A model generated the notes under the pieces. The model was not told where the DNA came from and did no database searches. It saw only the letters and a list, made by a program, of their open reading frames with translations. From CAVQJU01 sp963729215 (GTDB lineage Bacteria; Acidobacteriota; Vicinamibacteria; Vicinamibacterales; CAVVIG01): a DNA stretch of 64,000 nt. The translations under genes were made by a program, and so were the position numbers. The stretch lies in contig CAVSND010000027.1 in assembly GCA_963729215.1 (NCBI GenBank), forward strand, positions 310,001 through 374,000. The letters run 5' to 3'. This document shows positions 46,325 through 56,976 of this stretch, piece after piece. Every line of letters begins with the position of its first letter. The stretch's first letter is position 1.

Positions 46325-48623
46325 TCAGAACGGTGCGTGGTTGAGCCCGCCTGGCTGCGTGCCGGCGATGAACGCCTCGTCGATGGCCCCGGCAGAGCCG
46401 GCCGGCTGAAGCGCGCCGCTGGTCTTGTCGACGGGCAGGAACACGATGTTGCCGGGCACCTGGAACTCCGGTGGGTCGTCTTTGTCGGGCCGCCCGGCGA
46501 TGTACGCCTGCATGAACTCCATCCACATCGGCAGCGCGGCGAGCGACCCCTGCTCCGAGGTTCCGAGCGACTTCCGCTTGTCGTCGAATCCAATCCACAC
46601 TCCGACGGTGATGTCGGGATCGAACCCGATGAACCACGCGTCGGTGTTGTCGTCCACCGTTCCCGTCTTGCCGGCCAATGGCCACGCGGCGGCCATGCCG
46701 GCCGCGCGTGCTCCCGTGCCGCGCAGCGTGAGGACGCCCCGCAGCAGGCTGGTCATCACGTATGCGGTATCCGCACGGATGACGTCCGTGGGCTCGGCCC
46801 GGTTCTCTTCGAGCAGGTTGCCCTCGCGGTCCTTGACGTTCAGCACCGCGAACGGCTTCATGCGGACGCCCTGGTTCGGAAACGCGGTGTAGGCGCTCGT
46901 CACGTCGAGCAGCGTTGCGTCGCCCGCGCCGAGCGCGATCGGGAGGTACGGAGGGAAGTCCTCCTCGAACCCGAAACGCTTGGCGTACTCCAGGACGTGC
47001 TTCGGCCCAAGCGTATCCATGACCTTGATCGCCGGGATATTGCGCGACTCCTCGAGCGCGTACCGCAGCGTGACCGGGCCGAGGAACTTGTGATCGTAGT
47101 TGTGCGGGCTGTAGACCTGTCCGTTGCCGGACGCGTAGCTGACCGGCGCGTCCACGATGATCGATGACGGCGTGAAGCCGCGATCGATCGCCGCCGTGTA
47201 GACGATGGGCTTGAACGTCGAGCCCAGCTGACGGAATGCCTGCACCGCACGATTGAACTTGCTGCGGCTGAAGCTCCAGCCGCCGACCATCGCCTTGATC
47301 TGGCCGGTGTGGTTGTCGATCGCGAGCAGCGCCGCTTCGGCGAGCGGCGTCTGTTCCAGCGTGACGACGGCTGCCCCGGTTGCCTCGTCCAGTTTGACGA
47401 TCGCGACGTCCACGACATCGCCAGGCTTGAAGAGGTCGGCCGGAGATGCCTTCGACGTCCAGCTGTAGCCTTCGCGGCCCAGGTCGGCGTGATAGTGCCC
47501 GATCCGCAGGCGCGCCGCGCCACCCTTCGGCGCCGTGACCACAATGGCCGGGACCACGTCACCCGGAGCCATCGGGCGGTTCCAACGGTCGTCCCGCACG
47601 GTGTCAATGGCGCGACCTTCGGCGATCACGTTGCGCGCCGGTTTGCGCCAGCCGTGGCGCTTGTCGTACTTGCGCAGGCCGTGCTCGATCGCGCGGTTGG
47701 CCAGGTCCTGAAGCTGGGCGTCGAGCGTCGTGGTGACGGCGAGGCCGTTCTCGTACAGGGCCTTGGCGCCGTACTCGCGCTCGAGATGCTTGCGGACCTC
47801 CTCGACGAAGAACGGCGCGATCCCGGGCGGCTGGTTCGGCTGACCCCGCGTGACAATCGGTTTCTGTTTGGCCTCGTCCGCCTGCGCCTGGGTGATGTAA
47901 CGCTCGTCTGCCATGCGCTGCAGAACGATGTTGCGCCGCGACGTGGCGCGTTTCATGTCGACAAAGGGACTCTGGCGTTCCGGCGACTGGAAGATCCCGC
48001 CGATCAGCGCGGCTTCCTCGAGCGTGAGTTGTTTGTTGGACTTGTCGAAGTACAGACGCGATGCCGCCTCGACGCCATAGGCGCCGTGGCCCATATACAT
48101 CTGGTTGCAGTAGATCGTGAAGATCTCTTTCTTTGAATAGCGCTTCTCGATCTGGACGGCGAGAACGATCTCCCTGATTTTCCGCTCGAAGAGTTTCTGC
48201 TTCGTCAGGCCGAACTGGTCGAGGTTGCGCGCAACCTGCTGCGTCAGCGTGCTGGCCCCCTGGTCGCGCCGCCGTTCGACGATGTCGATGAAGGCTGCGG
48301 CGAAGATGCGCCAGATGTTCACGCCGATGTGCCGCTCGAATTCGGCGTCTTCGGTCGCAATGATCGCCTGTCGCAAGCAGCGGGTTGATGTCGTCGTATG
48401 TCACCACGACGCGGCGCTGCGTGGCGAACTCGCCGATGACTTTTCCCTGAGCCGAGTACAGCCGCGTGATGGTGCTGGGCGAGTAGTTGTCGAGCGCAGA
48501 AACCTGCGGGAGATCGCCTGCGTACGCGAAGAGGACGCCGCTCGCGATGCCGAGGCCGGCCACGACGACGAACAGCGCCGCGATGGTGGCGTTGCGCGCG
48601 AACCGGACGACGTAGCGCGTCAC
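46325..48623 (-). CDS. mrcA: Penicillin-binding protein 1A, frame broken once
   Basis: This bifunctional enzyme polymerises and crosslinks peptidoglycan. The N-terminal membrane anchor (IAALFVVVAGLGIASGVLFA) and the start of the transglycosylase domain are read from 48623. The frame breaks near 48377, where one surplus base separates DDINPLL from RQAIIATEDAEFERHIGVN. The rest is intact: STLTQQVARNL, the transpeptidase SxxK in LGSTFKPIVY, SRN in EESRNIPAI and KTG in PLAGKTGTVDD. An essential-type gene with otherwise perfect motifs suggests a sequence error. It is convergent with murJ. Confidence 0.92.
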
Positions 48624-48772
48624 GCGGGACAGTGTACCAAAAGGCGTCGAGGGGTTGGGACCACCCGTGAAAATGGCCGCGACCGCCGCAGGGGCTTCGA
48701 CGGAGATCGCTCGCTCTGTACGATTCCAGACAGACGATGCGCTTTTCTTCGGCTATTTAGTCTCCGAAAATC

Positions 48773-48949
48773 ATGAGCGACGAGACCCCCGACATCAGTC
48801 CGCAGGACGAACCGGCCGTCGTGTGCCCAGGCTGCGGTAAGGAACTGCCGTCCCCGAAGCACGCCGCGCCCGCCCCCGGCCCCCTCGTGGGCTATCACCA
48901 TTGCCGCGCCTGCGGCCTGGTCTGGCGTGAACAGCCGGCCAGACCTTAG
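48773..48949 (+). CDS. Small zinc-ribbon protein
   Basis: This 58-residue protein begins MSDETPDISPQDEPAVVCP. CPGC and CRAC, about 29 residues apart, form a four-cysteine zinc ribbon, with the spacer rich in Pro and Ala and ending in GLVWREQPARP. It lies 140 bases before dnaK on the same strand, but a strong promoter separates them. Such ribbons often bind RNA or larger protein complexes; I cannot assign a role. Nothing like a ribosome-binding site is clear at its start. Confidence 0.6.
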   Translation: MSDETPDISPQDEPAVVCPGCGKELPSPKHAAPAPGPLVGYHHCRACGLVWREQPARP

Positions 48950-49010
48950 AAAAGCGCACTCAATCGCATATTTCAGTGAGTTGTCCCGCCAGGCCCTTAT
49001 TGGCGCGACA

Positions 49011-49046
49011 TTGACAGTGATACACTCAACTTTTATACTTAGTTGA
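49011..49046 (+). promoter_or_regulatory. dnaK promoter with overlapping inverted repeat
   Basis: TTGACA (49011-49016) and TATACT (49034-49039) are spaced 17 bases, the best sigma-70 match in the window. TCAACT (49026-49031) and AGTTGA (49041-49046) form an inverted repeat around the -10. Its ACTCAA core recalls the HspR operator (HAIR) half-site, though orientation and spacing differ. A related ACTCA...TGAGT pair lies at 48957-48980. Confidence 0.75.
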
Positions 49047-49088
49047 AGATCAGCTCCTGGCACTCACCACGAAGTCATCGAGGTATCA

Positions 49089-51011
<1,923 letters not shown>

Positions 51012-51012
51012 G

Positions 51013-51052
51013 GTTTGGGTGATTGGGTGATTTGGCGGTGTGGTGATTTGGT
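51013..51052. repeat. Degenerate octamer repeat (gggtgatt)
   Basis: Units read gggtgatt, gggtgatt, tggcggt, gtggtgat and ttggtgg immediately after the dnaK stop. It fills about half the gap before dnaJ. Confidence 0.6.
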
Positions 51053-51103
51053 GGAAATCGCCAAGTCGTCGAATCGCCGGACGCACAAGATTGCAGCACT
51101 GAG

Positions 51104-52192
51104 ATGGATTTTTACATCATCCTCGGCGTCGAGCCGGCGGCGAATGCCAACGACATCAAGCGCGCCTACAAGCGGCTGGCGCGCCGGTTCCATCCGGACA
51201 TCAATCCGGGCGACCAGATGGCGGCGGCGCACTTTCGCCAGATCGCCGAAGCCTACGAGACGCTCGTCGATCCGGATCGCCGGCGCCAGTACGACGCGCG
51301 CGGGCACGCGAACGCTGCCGAACCGCCCACCTTCGGGTTCGAGGGCTTCGACTTCTCGGCCAGCGTGAGCGGCGACGCAGCGCCGACCTTCGGAGACCTG
51401 TTCGCCGACGTGATCCGCCAGCGCGATGCGCGGCAGGAGGCTGCGGCCGCTCGAGGCGCCGACCTCCACCAGGCCATTGACGTCAGCTTCGAAGATGCGA
51501 TGCGCGGCGGCCGGCGGGCGCTGACGGTGACGCGGCAGGAGCGCTGCCGGACGTGTCAGGGCCTGGGACGTCTCCACGTCGCGGAGAATCGGTGCCCGGC
51601 GTGCCACGGGTCGGGTGTCACGAAGTCGGCCCGCGGCCACATGGTGTTTTCGCGGCCGTGCGCGCACTGCGGCGGCGCCGGACGCGAGCGTCCAACCATC
51701 TGCACGGCCTGCGACGGACAGCAGGTCGAGATGAGAACCGAAACCCTGGCGCTCGACTTGCCCGGCGGCCTCGCGGACGGCGCGCGGATCCGGGTGCCGG
51801 GCAAAGGGCACGTGGGGCGGGACGGCGGCGAGAGCGGGGATCTCTACATCACGGTCCACGTCCAGCCGCATCCCGTCTTTCGCCGTGACGGAGACGATCT
51901 CCACGCCGTCGTGCCGCTGGCCGTGCACGAGGCGGCGCTCGGGGCCCGGATCGACGTGCCGACGCTCGATGGCACGACACGTTTGCGCGTGCCACCCGGC
52001 ACGCAGTCAGGCCAGCGATTCCGGATGCGCGACCGCGGGGTCCTCTCGGCGTCGGGACGGCGAGGGGATCTCATCATCGAAGTCCGGCTGGTGCTGCCGA
52101 AGCTGCTCGACGAACGCTCGAAGGAGCTCCTGAGGGAATTCGGCCGGATTAACAACGAGGACGTGCGGCAGGAACTGGCGGAGCGCCGATGA
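51104..52192 (+). CDS. dnaJ: DnaJ-type Hsp40 co-chaperone
   Basis: This protein stimulates DnaK ATPase activity. The J domain (residues 1-70) has the HPD motif in RRFHPDINPGDQ. The Gly/Phe region is short (GFEGFDFSAS). A zinc centre of four repeats follows: CRTCQGLG, CPACHGSG, CAHCGGAG and CTACDGQQ, the last departing from the CxGxG pattern. Two substrate-binding beta domains complete it (DLPGGLADGARIRVPGKG, RGDLIIEVRLVLPK). It sits between dnaK and hspR; hspR overlaps by four bases. Confidence 0.94.
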   Translation: MDFYIILGVEPAANANDIKRAYKRLARRFHPDINPGDQMAAAHFRQIAEAYETLVDPDRRRQYDARGHANAAEPPTFGFEGFDFSASVSGDAAPTFGDLFADVIRQRDARQEAAAARGADLHQAIDVSFEDAMRGGRRALTVTRQERCRTCQGLGRLHVAENRCPACHGSGVTKSARGHMVFSRPCAHCGGAGRERPTICTACDGQQVEMRTETLALDLPGGLADGARIRVPGKGHVGRDGGESGDLYITVHVQPHPVFRRDGDDLHAVVPLAVHEAALGARIDVPTLDGTTRLRVPPGTQSGQRFRMRDRGVLSASGRRGDLIIEVRLVLPKLLDERSKELLREFGRINNEDVRQELAERR

Positions 52193-52608
52193 AGGGACCT
52201 GGCAAGGCGTACTACATGATCAGCGCGGTGGCGCAGAAGTACAACATCCACCCGCAGACGCTCCGTCTGTACGAACGTGAGGGCCTGCTCAAGCCGTCCC
52301 GGACGGATGGGAACACCCGTCTGTATTCGGAAGAGGATCTGGAACAGCTCGAGACGATTTTGTCGCTGACGCGCGACCTCGGCGTCAACCTGGCGGGCGT
52401 CGAGATCATTCTCAACATGCGCCGGAAGACTGAGCTGATGCAGAAAGAGGTCAACGAGTTCATGGAGTACGTCAAGCGCGAGCTCGCACGCGGCCTGGAC
52501 GATTGGGAGCAGCGCCTCTCCACCGCGCTCGTCAAGTCATCGCCCACTGATCTCGTGCGTACGACGCCGCCCGCTTCAGTCGAACCCGCCACGCGATCCC
52601 GCAAGTAA
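52189..52608 (+). CDS. hspR: HspR-type MerR-family regulator
   Basis: This 139-residue protein has an N-terminal MerR winged helix (YMISAVAQKYNIHPQTLRLY, EREGLLKPSRTDGNTRLYSE) and a helical, coiled-coil dimer region (AGVEIILNMRRKTELMQKEV). In actinobacteria and others HspR represses the dnaK operon using DnaK as co-repressor; its place as last gene of dnaK-dnaJ-hspR supports the same loop here. It overlaps dnaJ by ATGA. Its operator is most likely in the dnaK promoter region. Confidence 0.9.
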   Translation: MKGPGKAYYMISAVAQKYNIHPQTLRLYEREGLLKPSRTDGNTRLYSEEDLEQLETILSLTRDLGVNLAGVEIILNMRRKTELMQKEVNEFMEYVKRELARGLDDWEQRLSTALVKSSPTDLVRTTPPASVEPATRSRK

Positions 52609-52641
52609 AAACGCAAGCAGAAATCGTTCGTCGCGTTGTTG

Positions 52642-52647
52642 TATAGT
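52642..52647 (+). promoter_or_regulatory. -10 hexamer upstream of the DnaC-like gene
   Basis: TATAGT covers the GTG at 52646, which makes that codon an unlikely start and supports the ATG at 52676. No convincing -35 is seen. Confidence 0.45.
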
Positions 52648-52675
52648 GACAGCGCTGCTCGCCGCTGCTGCTGAC

Positions 52676-53530
52676 ATGCCTTGTCCACTTTGCGATGACA
52701 CCGGTTGGAAGCCCGCAGAGGATCCGGCGGACGCAATCTCATCCGGCGGCGCCGCTCGCCGAGTCGTGCGATGCGATTGCTGGCGCGAGAACGTCGGCCG
52801 CCAGCGACTCGCTGACGCGAACATCCCGAAACGCTACCTGCACTGCACCCTCGGCAACTTCACGGCGTACAACGAGTCGCTTCAGAAGGCCGTCGTGCAG
52901 GCGCGTCGCGTGGCCGACGCCTTTCCCGTCGTATCGAAAGGCCTGCTGCTCGAAGGTCAGCCAGGCGTGGGCAAGACGCACCTCGCGGTGGCCATCCTCA
53001 AGCAGGCGATTCAGACGACGGGCGCACGCGGATTGTTCTACGACATCCGCGATCTGCTTCGCGTCATTCGCAGCACATACGATCCTGCGATTCGGACCAC
53101 GGAGCTCGACGTCCTGCGACCCGTCATGCGGGCCGACCTGCTCGTCCTCGACGACCTGGGCGCTGAAAAGACATCCGAGTGGGTCGAGGAGACGATGAAT
53201 CTGATCGTCAACACCCGGTACAACGAGCAGCGCCTGACCTTGTTCACCACGAACTATCAGGACATCCCCGAGGTCGACGACCCCAATTCGCTGCTGTTTC
53301 GCATCGGTCACCGCATGCGGTCGAGGCTTCATGAGATGTCCGACGCGCTGCAGCTGGACGGCGCCGACTACCGCGAACTGCCGGCCAACGGTGGAACGGA
53401 CGACCTGATGGCCATGTGGAAGATGCGGAAGAAGACGCTTCCGTCCCCGCGCGGCAACCGTCCCGTGCGCGCGCAGCTTCGCGACGGCAAGGGCGATCTG
53501 AAGTGGCCTGGCGGGCGGGCGGGATCCTGA
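52676..53530 (+). CDS. DnaC/IstB-like AAA+ ATP-binding protein
   Basis: This protein of ~284 residues is predicted to load or remodel a replication helicase. The N-terminus has a zinc-binding-like pair (MPCPLCDDTGW and CDCW). The ATPase core has Walker A GQPGVGKTHLA, Walker B LLVLDDLGAEK and sensor-1 FTTNY. No istA transposase, inverted repeats or target duplication are nearby, so I prefer a DnaC-like chromosomal role over IS21 IstB. The C-terminus is basic (KMRKKTLPSPRGNRPVRAQ). Confidence 0.85.
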   Translation: MPCPLCDDTGWKPAEDPADAISSGGAARRVVRCDCWRENVGRQRLADANIPKRYLHCTLGNFTAYNESLQKAVVQARRVADAFPVVSKGLLLEGQPGVGKTHLAVAILKQAIQTTGARGLFYDIRDLLRVIRSTYDPAIRTTELDVLRPVMRADLLVLDDLGAEKTSEWVEETMNLIVNTRYNEQRLTLFTTNYQDIPEVDDPNSLLFRIGHRMRSRLHEMSDALQLDGADYRELPANGGTDDLMAMWKMRKKTLPSPRGNRPVRAQLRDGKGDLKWPGGRAGS

Positions 53531-53576
53531 TCATCTGGTCATCTAGTCACTTGGTCATTTGGTCATTTGAACCCGC
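53531..53576. repeat. Octamer repeat (catttggt)
   Basis: Units catctggt, catctagt, cacttggt, catttggt and catttgaa occupy nearly the whole gap between the DnaC-like gene and hemW. Neighbouring units differ by one to three bases. Confidence 0.8.
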
Positions 53577-53579
53577 GAG

Positions 53580-54701
53580 ATGTTAGGCCTCTACGTCCAC
53601 ATCCCGTTCTGTTCTGCGATTTGCAACTACTGCAACTTCAACCGGGGTCTCTTCGACGGTCCCCAGAAGGCCCGGTACGTTGACGCGCTGCTCGCTGAAA
53701 TCGCGGCCGCGGGAAGGCCGGGAACGCCGGCGGACACCATCTACTTCGGGGGAGGCACACCCTCGCTGCTCGAACCCGCCGAAGTCGCCCGCATAGTTGG
53801 AGCATGCCGGCAGGCCTTCGATGTGGCGGCCGATGCCGAGGTCACCCTCGAAGCCAACCCGGAATCCGTCGACGAAGCCAGGTTGGCCGAACTCAGAACG
53901 GCAGGCGTCAACCGACTCAGCTTCGGCGTGCAATCATTCCGGGACGACGAGCTCAAGCGGCTCTCGCGGCTGCACACGGCCGATCGGGCGCGAATGGCGG
54001 TGGGCGAGGCGCGTCGTGCAGGTTTCGACAACCTCAGCCTCGACTTGATGATGTGGCTGCCCGAGCAGCGTATCGAGCAGTGGCTCGAATCAGTTGATGC
54101 CGCCATGGCGCTCGCACCCGATCACGTCTCGTTCTACCTGCTCGAGGTCTATCCCAACGCCCCCCTCAAGGAGGACATGGCGCGTGCCCGCTGGTCGCAG
54201 GCGCCAGATGACGATGCGGCGGCGATGTATGTCTCGGCCATGGAACGGCTGGAGTCGGGTGGGTACGAGCAGTACGAGATCTCCAATGTCGCTCGACCGG
54301 GTTTCCGCTCGCGCCACAATCTGAAGTACTGGACCGACGGCGAGTGGTTCGGCTTTGGATGCGGCGCCCACACCACCCGTAGTGGGGTACGAACAAAGAA
54401 TGTCTCGAGCACCGACGATTACATCGCCTGCGTGGCGAGCGGCCGGTCTCCGGCCGTCGAGGTTCGGCGGATGTCGCCGGAGGAACGCCTGGGCGATGCG
54501 TTGTTCACGGGCTTGCGGCTGACTGATGGGATCAACCTCGATGACATTCGGGACCGCTACGGGGTGGACGTCTGGGAGCGATACGGCGCTGAACTTGCAG
54601 TCCACGTGGAGGCGGGGCTGCTCCGGCGGGATGGCCCCCGCCTCTGGCTCACGCGCCAGGGCATGCTGCTGGCCCACGAAGTTATGACAGTGTTCGTGTA
54701 A
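53580..54701 (+). CDS. hemW: Heme chaperone HemW (radical SAM)
   Basis: This 373-residue radical-SAM protein resembles coproporphyrinogen III oxidase but lacks its activity; HemW inserts haem into target proteins. The [4Fe-4S] motif is CSAICNYCNF (CX3CX2C) at residues 11-18, followed by IYFGGGTPSLL, EANPESVD, SFGVQSF and the C-terminal HemN domain (GFGCGAHTT, SPEERLGDALFTGLRL). HemW lacks the extra N-terminal residues of HemN, which fits the abrupt MLGLYVHIPFC start. The haem-binding cytochromes elsewhere in the window are possible clients. Confidence 0.93.
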   Translation: MLGLYVHIPFCSAICNYCNFNRGLFDGPQKARYVDALLAEIAAAGRPGTPADTIYFGGGTPSLLEPAEVARIVGACRQAFDVAADAEVTLEANPESVDEARLAELRTAGVNRLSFGVQSFRDDELKRLSRLHTADRARMAVGEARRAGFDNLSLDLMMWLPEQRIEQWLESVDAAMALAPDHVSFYLLEVYPNAPLKEDMARARWSQAPDDDAAAMYVSAMERLESGGYEQYEISNVARPGFRSRHNLKYWTDGEWFGFGCGAHTTRSGVRTKNVSSTDDYIACVASGRSPAVEVRRMSPEERLGDALFTGLRLTDGINLDDIRDRYGVDVWERYGAELAVHVEAGLLRRDGPRLWLTRQGMLLAHEVMTVFV

Positions 54702-54745
54702 CCGGAAGTACGTTACAGTAACCGCCTTTTGCCAAGGAGGCCGTG

Positions 54746-55255
54746 ATGTTTGGAACCCCCGGGTTGCTGGCTGCCGCACGCCGGCCGGTATGGATTGCCC
54801 TCGGAATGACGATTGGCGTGATGTCGGCAGGGCCGCTTCAAGCGCAGCAGGCGGCGGCGCCGGCCCAGGCTGCCCAGGCCGCCCCGACGACGCGAGTGTT
54901 CTCAGGTGACGCCGGGATGGTGCTCAACTTCATCAAGGCGGACAAGGTCGCGGACTTCGAGATGGTCGTGGCGAAGCTCAAGGAAGCGCTTGCCAAGAGC
55001 GCCAAGCCCGAACGCAAGCAGCAGGCGACCAGCTGGAAGATTTTCAAGGCCGCCGAGCCCGGGGCGGGCGGCAGCGTGCTTTACGTGTTCATCGTCGACC
55101 CGTCGGTCAAAGGCGCCGACTACAGCGTCGCGAACATCCTGGCCGAGTCGTTCCCGGCCGATCAGGTCAACGAGATCTACAAGGCATACGCGGGCGCATA
55201 CGCAACGGGACAGAACATCGTCAACTTGTCGCTCGTGTCCGATCTCGGCAAGTAG
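54746..55255 (+). CDS. Exported hypothetical protein
   Basis: ATG at 54746 has GGAGG five bases upstream. A signal peptide (PVWIALGMTIGVMSAGPLQA) precedes an Ala/Gln-rich spacer and a ~110-residue domain: SGDAGMVLNFIKADKVADFE, WKIFKAAEPG, VLYVFIVDP, YSVANILAESFPADQVNEIY. The MVLNFIKADK...FEMVVAKL pattern suggests a small ferredoxin-like (ABM/DUF-type) fold. Function unknown; a plausible periplasmic binding or stress protein. Confidence 0.78.
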   Translation: MFGTPGLLAAARRPVWIALGMTIGVMSAGPLQAQQAAAPAQAAQAAPTTRVFSGDAGMVLNFIKADKVADFEMVVAKLKEALAKSAKPERKQQATSWKIFKAAEPGAGGSVLYVFIVDPSVKGADYSVANILAESFPADQVNEIYKAYAGAYATGQNIVNLSLVSDLGK

Positions 55256-55260
55256 TTCCT

Positions 55261-55317
55261 GTGGCTCGTGGCTGGCCATTAGTGGCGACACGGGGGTCGC
55301 TAATGACGAGCTACGAG
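55261..55317. terminator. Imperfect hairpin containing cgtggct repeats
   Basis: Segment 55265-55289 pairs imperfectly with 55296-55317, with exact cores GCGAC/GTCGC and CATTAG/CTAATG. The outer parts are cgtggct and its complement. It lies between convergent genes and probably ends both transcripts. Confidence 0.6.
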
Positions 55318-55324
55318 TCCCGGC

Positions 55325-55801
55325 TCAGAACTTCAGGTTGATCCCGGCGTAGAGTCGGTGCGCTGGCGAGGTCAGCGCGCCGCTTCCCAGATTGAGCACC
55401 CGGTAGTCCACTCTCAGCCGCAGCGGGCCTGCGAGCGAGATCTTCACCCCGCCGCCCGTGCCGACCGCGAAACCCTGGTCGCTCCGTGCGCCAAGTTCCT
55501 CCCGATAGTAGCCGCCGCCGGTCTCGAAGTACGGCTGGAACCCTCCCAGGGCCACCGGCGTCTGCAACAGAACGCTGCCCAGTCCCGTCGTGAGGGACGG
55601 CGCCCCGGTACTGAGATCCTCGTTGGTGTTCGCGTACTCGAATTCGAATCCGACGATCAGCAGCCCGGCGCCGATCGCAAAGCCCCTCGTCTGTCGGTTC
55701 GAGGGGGTGGTGTTCACGCCGAGAAAACCGGTGATGTCGGCAAACGCATGACGGGGAACTGCGAGCGTGACCAACGCGGCAAGCACGACTATTTTCCTCA
55801 T
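55325..55801 (-). CDS. Outer-membrane beta-barrel protein
   Basis: This 158-residue protein has a signal peptide (MRKIVVLAALVTLAVPRHAF), a series of amphipathic strands (GFAIGAGLLIVGFEFEYANT, QPYFETGGGYYREELGAR, RLRVDYRVL) and a terminal aromatic residue (GINLKF), the usual outer-membrane assembly signal. About eight strands are predicted, as in OmpW/OmpX-size barrels. Ligand and role are unknown. It is divergent from the acyl-CoA dehydrogenase gene. Confidence 0.82.
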   Translation of the reverse strand: MRKIVVLAALVTLAVPRHAFADITGFLGVNTTPSNRQTRGFAIGAGLLIVGFEFEYANTNEDLSTGAPSLTTGLGSVLLQTPVALGGFQPYFETGGGYYREELGARSDQGFAVGTGGGVKISLAGPLRLRVDYRVLNLGSGALTSPAHRLYAGINLKF

Positions 55802-55836
55802 CTGTTTTTCACTCTCTTTCTGCCATCATACGTGAC

Positions 55837-56976
55837 GTGGACTTTCGGCTGACGGAAGAGCAGCAGCTGCTCAGACGAACGGTGCGGGAGTTCGCCGAAA
55901 CCGAAATCGGCCCGCACGTAAGGGAATGGGACGAGGCGCAGCACTTTCCCGTCGAACTGGTGCCGCAGATGGCCGCGCTCGGGCTGCTGGGCATCCAGAT
56001 GCCCGAAGCGTATGGCGGGGCGGGGATGTCGGCCGTTGACTACTGCTTGTGCATCGAAGAACTGGCGCGCGTGGATCCGGGCGTCGCGCTGTCAGTGGCC
56101 GCCCACAACGGACTCTGTTCCGCTCACATCAACATGTTCGGGACCGAGGCGCAGAAGCAGGCCTACCTCGGGCCCCTCGCGCGCGGCGAGAAGATCGGGG
56201 CGTGGGCACTCACCGAGTCCAACTCCGGTAGCGATGCCAGCGGTCTTCGCACGGCCGCAACCCGGGACGGCGGGGACTGGGTGCTGAACGGATCGAAGGC
56301 GTTTACGACGCACGGAGCCGTGGGTCACGTCTGTGTGGCCATGGCCGTCACGGATCGATCGGCCGGCTCGAAAGGCATCTCCGCGTTCATCATTCCGCGC
56401 GGGACACCTGGCATGACCGCGGGCAGGAAAGAAGACAAGCTCGGCATGCGCGCCAGCGAGACGAGCGAGGTGTTGTTCCAGAACTGCCGCGTGCCGTCCG
56501 ATGGCATCCTCGGCCAGGAAGGACAGGGGTTCGTCAACGCGTTGCAGGTTCTCGATGCCGGACGCATCGGCATCGCGGCATTATCCGTGGGCCTGGCGCA
56601 GGGCGCCTACGAGGCGGCCCTGCGGTACGCCCGCGAACGTACGGCGTTTGGTCAGACCATCAACCGCTTTCAAGCTATCCAGTGGAAGCTCGCCGACAGC
56701 TTCACCCGGATCGAATCGGCGCGGCTGCTCACCTACCGCGCGGCATTTCTCAAGGACTCCGGCAAGCGGATGACGCTCGAGTCGTCCATGGCCAAGCTCT
56801 ATGCGAGCGAGATCGCGGTGAAAGCTGCCGACGACTGCGTGCAGATCCACGGCGGCTACGGCTTCGTGAAAGATTATCCCGCCGAGAAATATTTCCGCGA
56901 CGTCAAACTGACCACGATCGGCGAAGGCACGAGCGAAATTCAGCGGCTCGTGATCGCCCGGCAACTGCTCTCGTGA
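55837..56976 (+). CDS. Acyl-CoA dehydrogenase
   Basis: This FAD enzyme introduces the alpha-beta double bond in acyl-CoA. The 379 residues match the butyryl/short-chain group: EEQQLLRRTVREFAETEI, ALTESNSGSDASGLRT, the GRIGIAALSVGLAQG helix and the C-terminal YFRDVKLTTIGEGTSEIQR, whose first glutamate after IG is the usual catalytic base. The start is GTG at 55837. meaB overlaps by four bases (GTGA), tying it to the B12-dependent acyl-CoA pathway, for example branched-chain amino-acid or isobutyryl-CoA degradation. Confidence 0.93.
   Translation: MDFRLTEEQQLLRRTVREFAETEIGPHVREWDEAQHFPVELVPQMAALGLLGIQMPEAYGGAGMSAVDYCLCIEELARVDPGVALSVAAHNGLCSAHINMFGTEAQKQAYLGPLARGEKIGAWALTESNSGSDASGLRTAATRDGGDWVLNGSKAFTTHGAVGHVCVAMAVTDRSAGSKGISAFIIPRGTPGMTAGRKEDKLGMRASETSEVLFQNCRVPSDGILGQEGQGFVNALQVLDAGRIGIAALSVGLAQGAYEAALRYARERTAFGQTINRFQAIQWKLADSFTRIESARLLTYRAAFLKDSGKRMTLESSMAKLYASEIAVKAADDCVQIHGGYGFVKDYPAEKYFRDVKLTTIGEGTSEIQRLVIARQLLS

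Noticed and set aside
52676..53530. IS21 IstB transposition helper
   Set aside because: No istA, terminal inverted repeats or target duplications are nearby. The gene sits in a stable housekeeping context, so a DnaC-like role is preferred.
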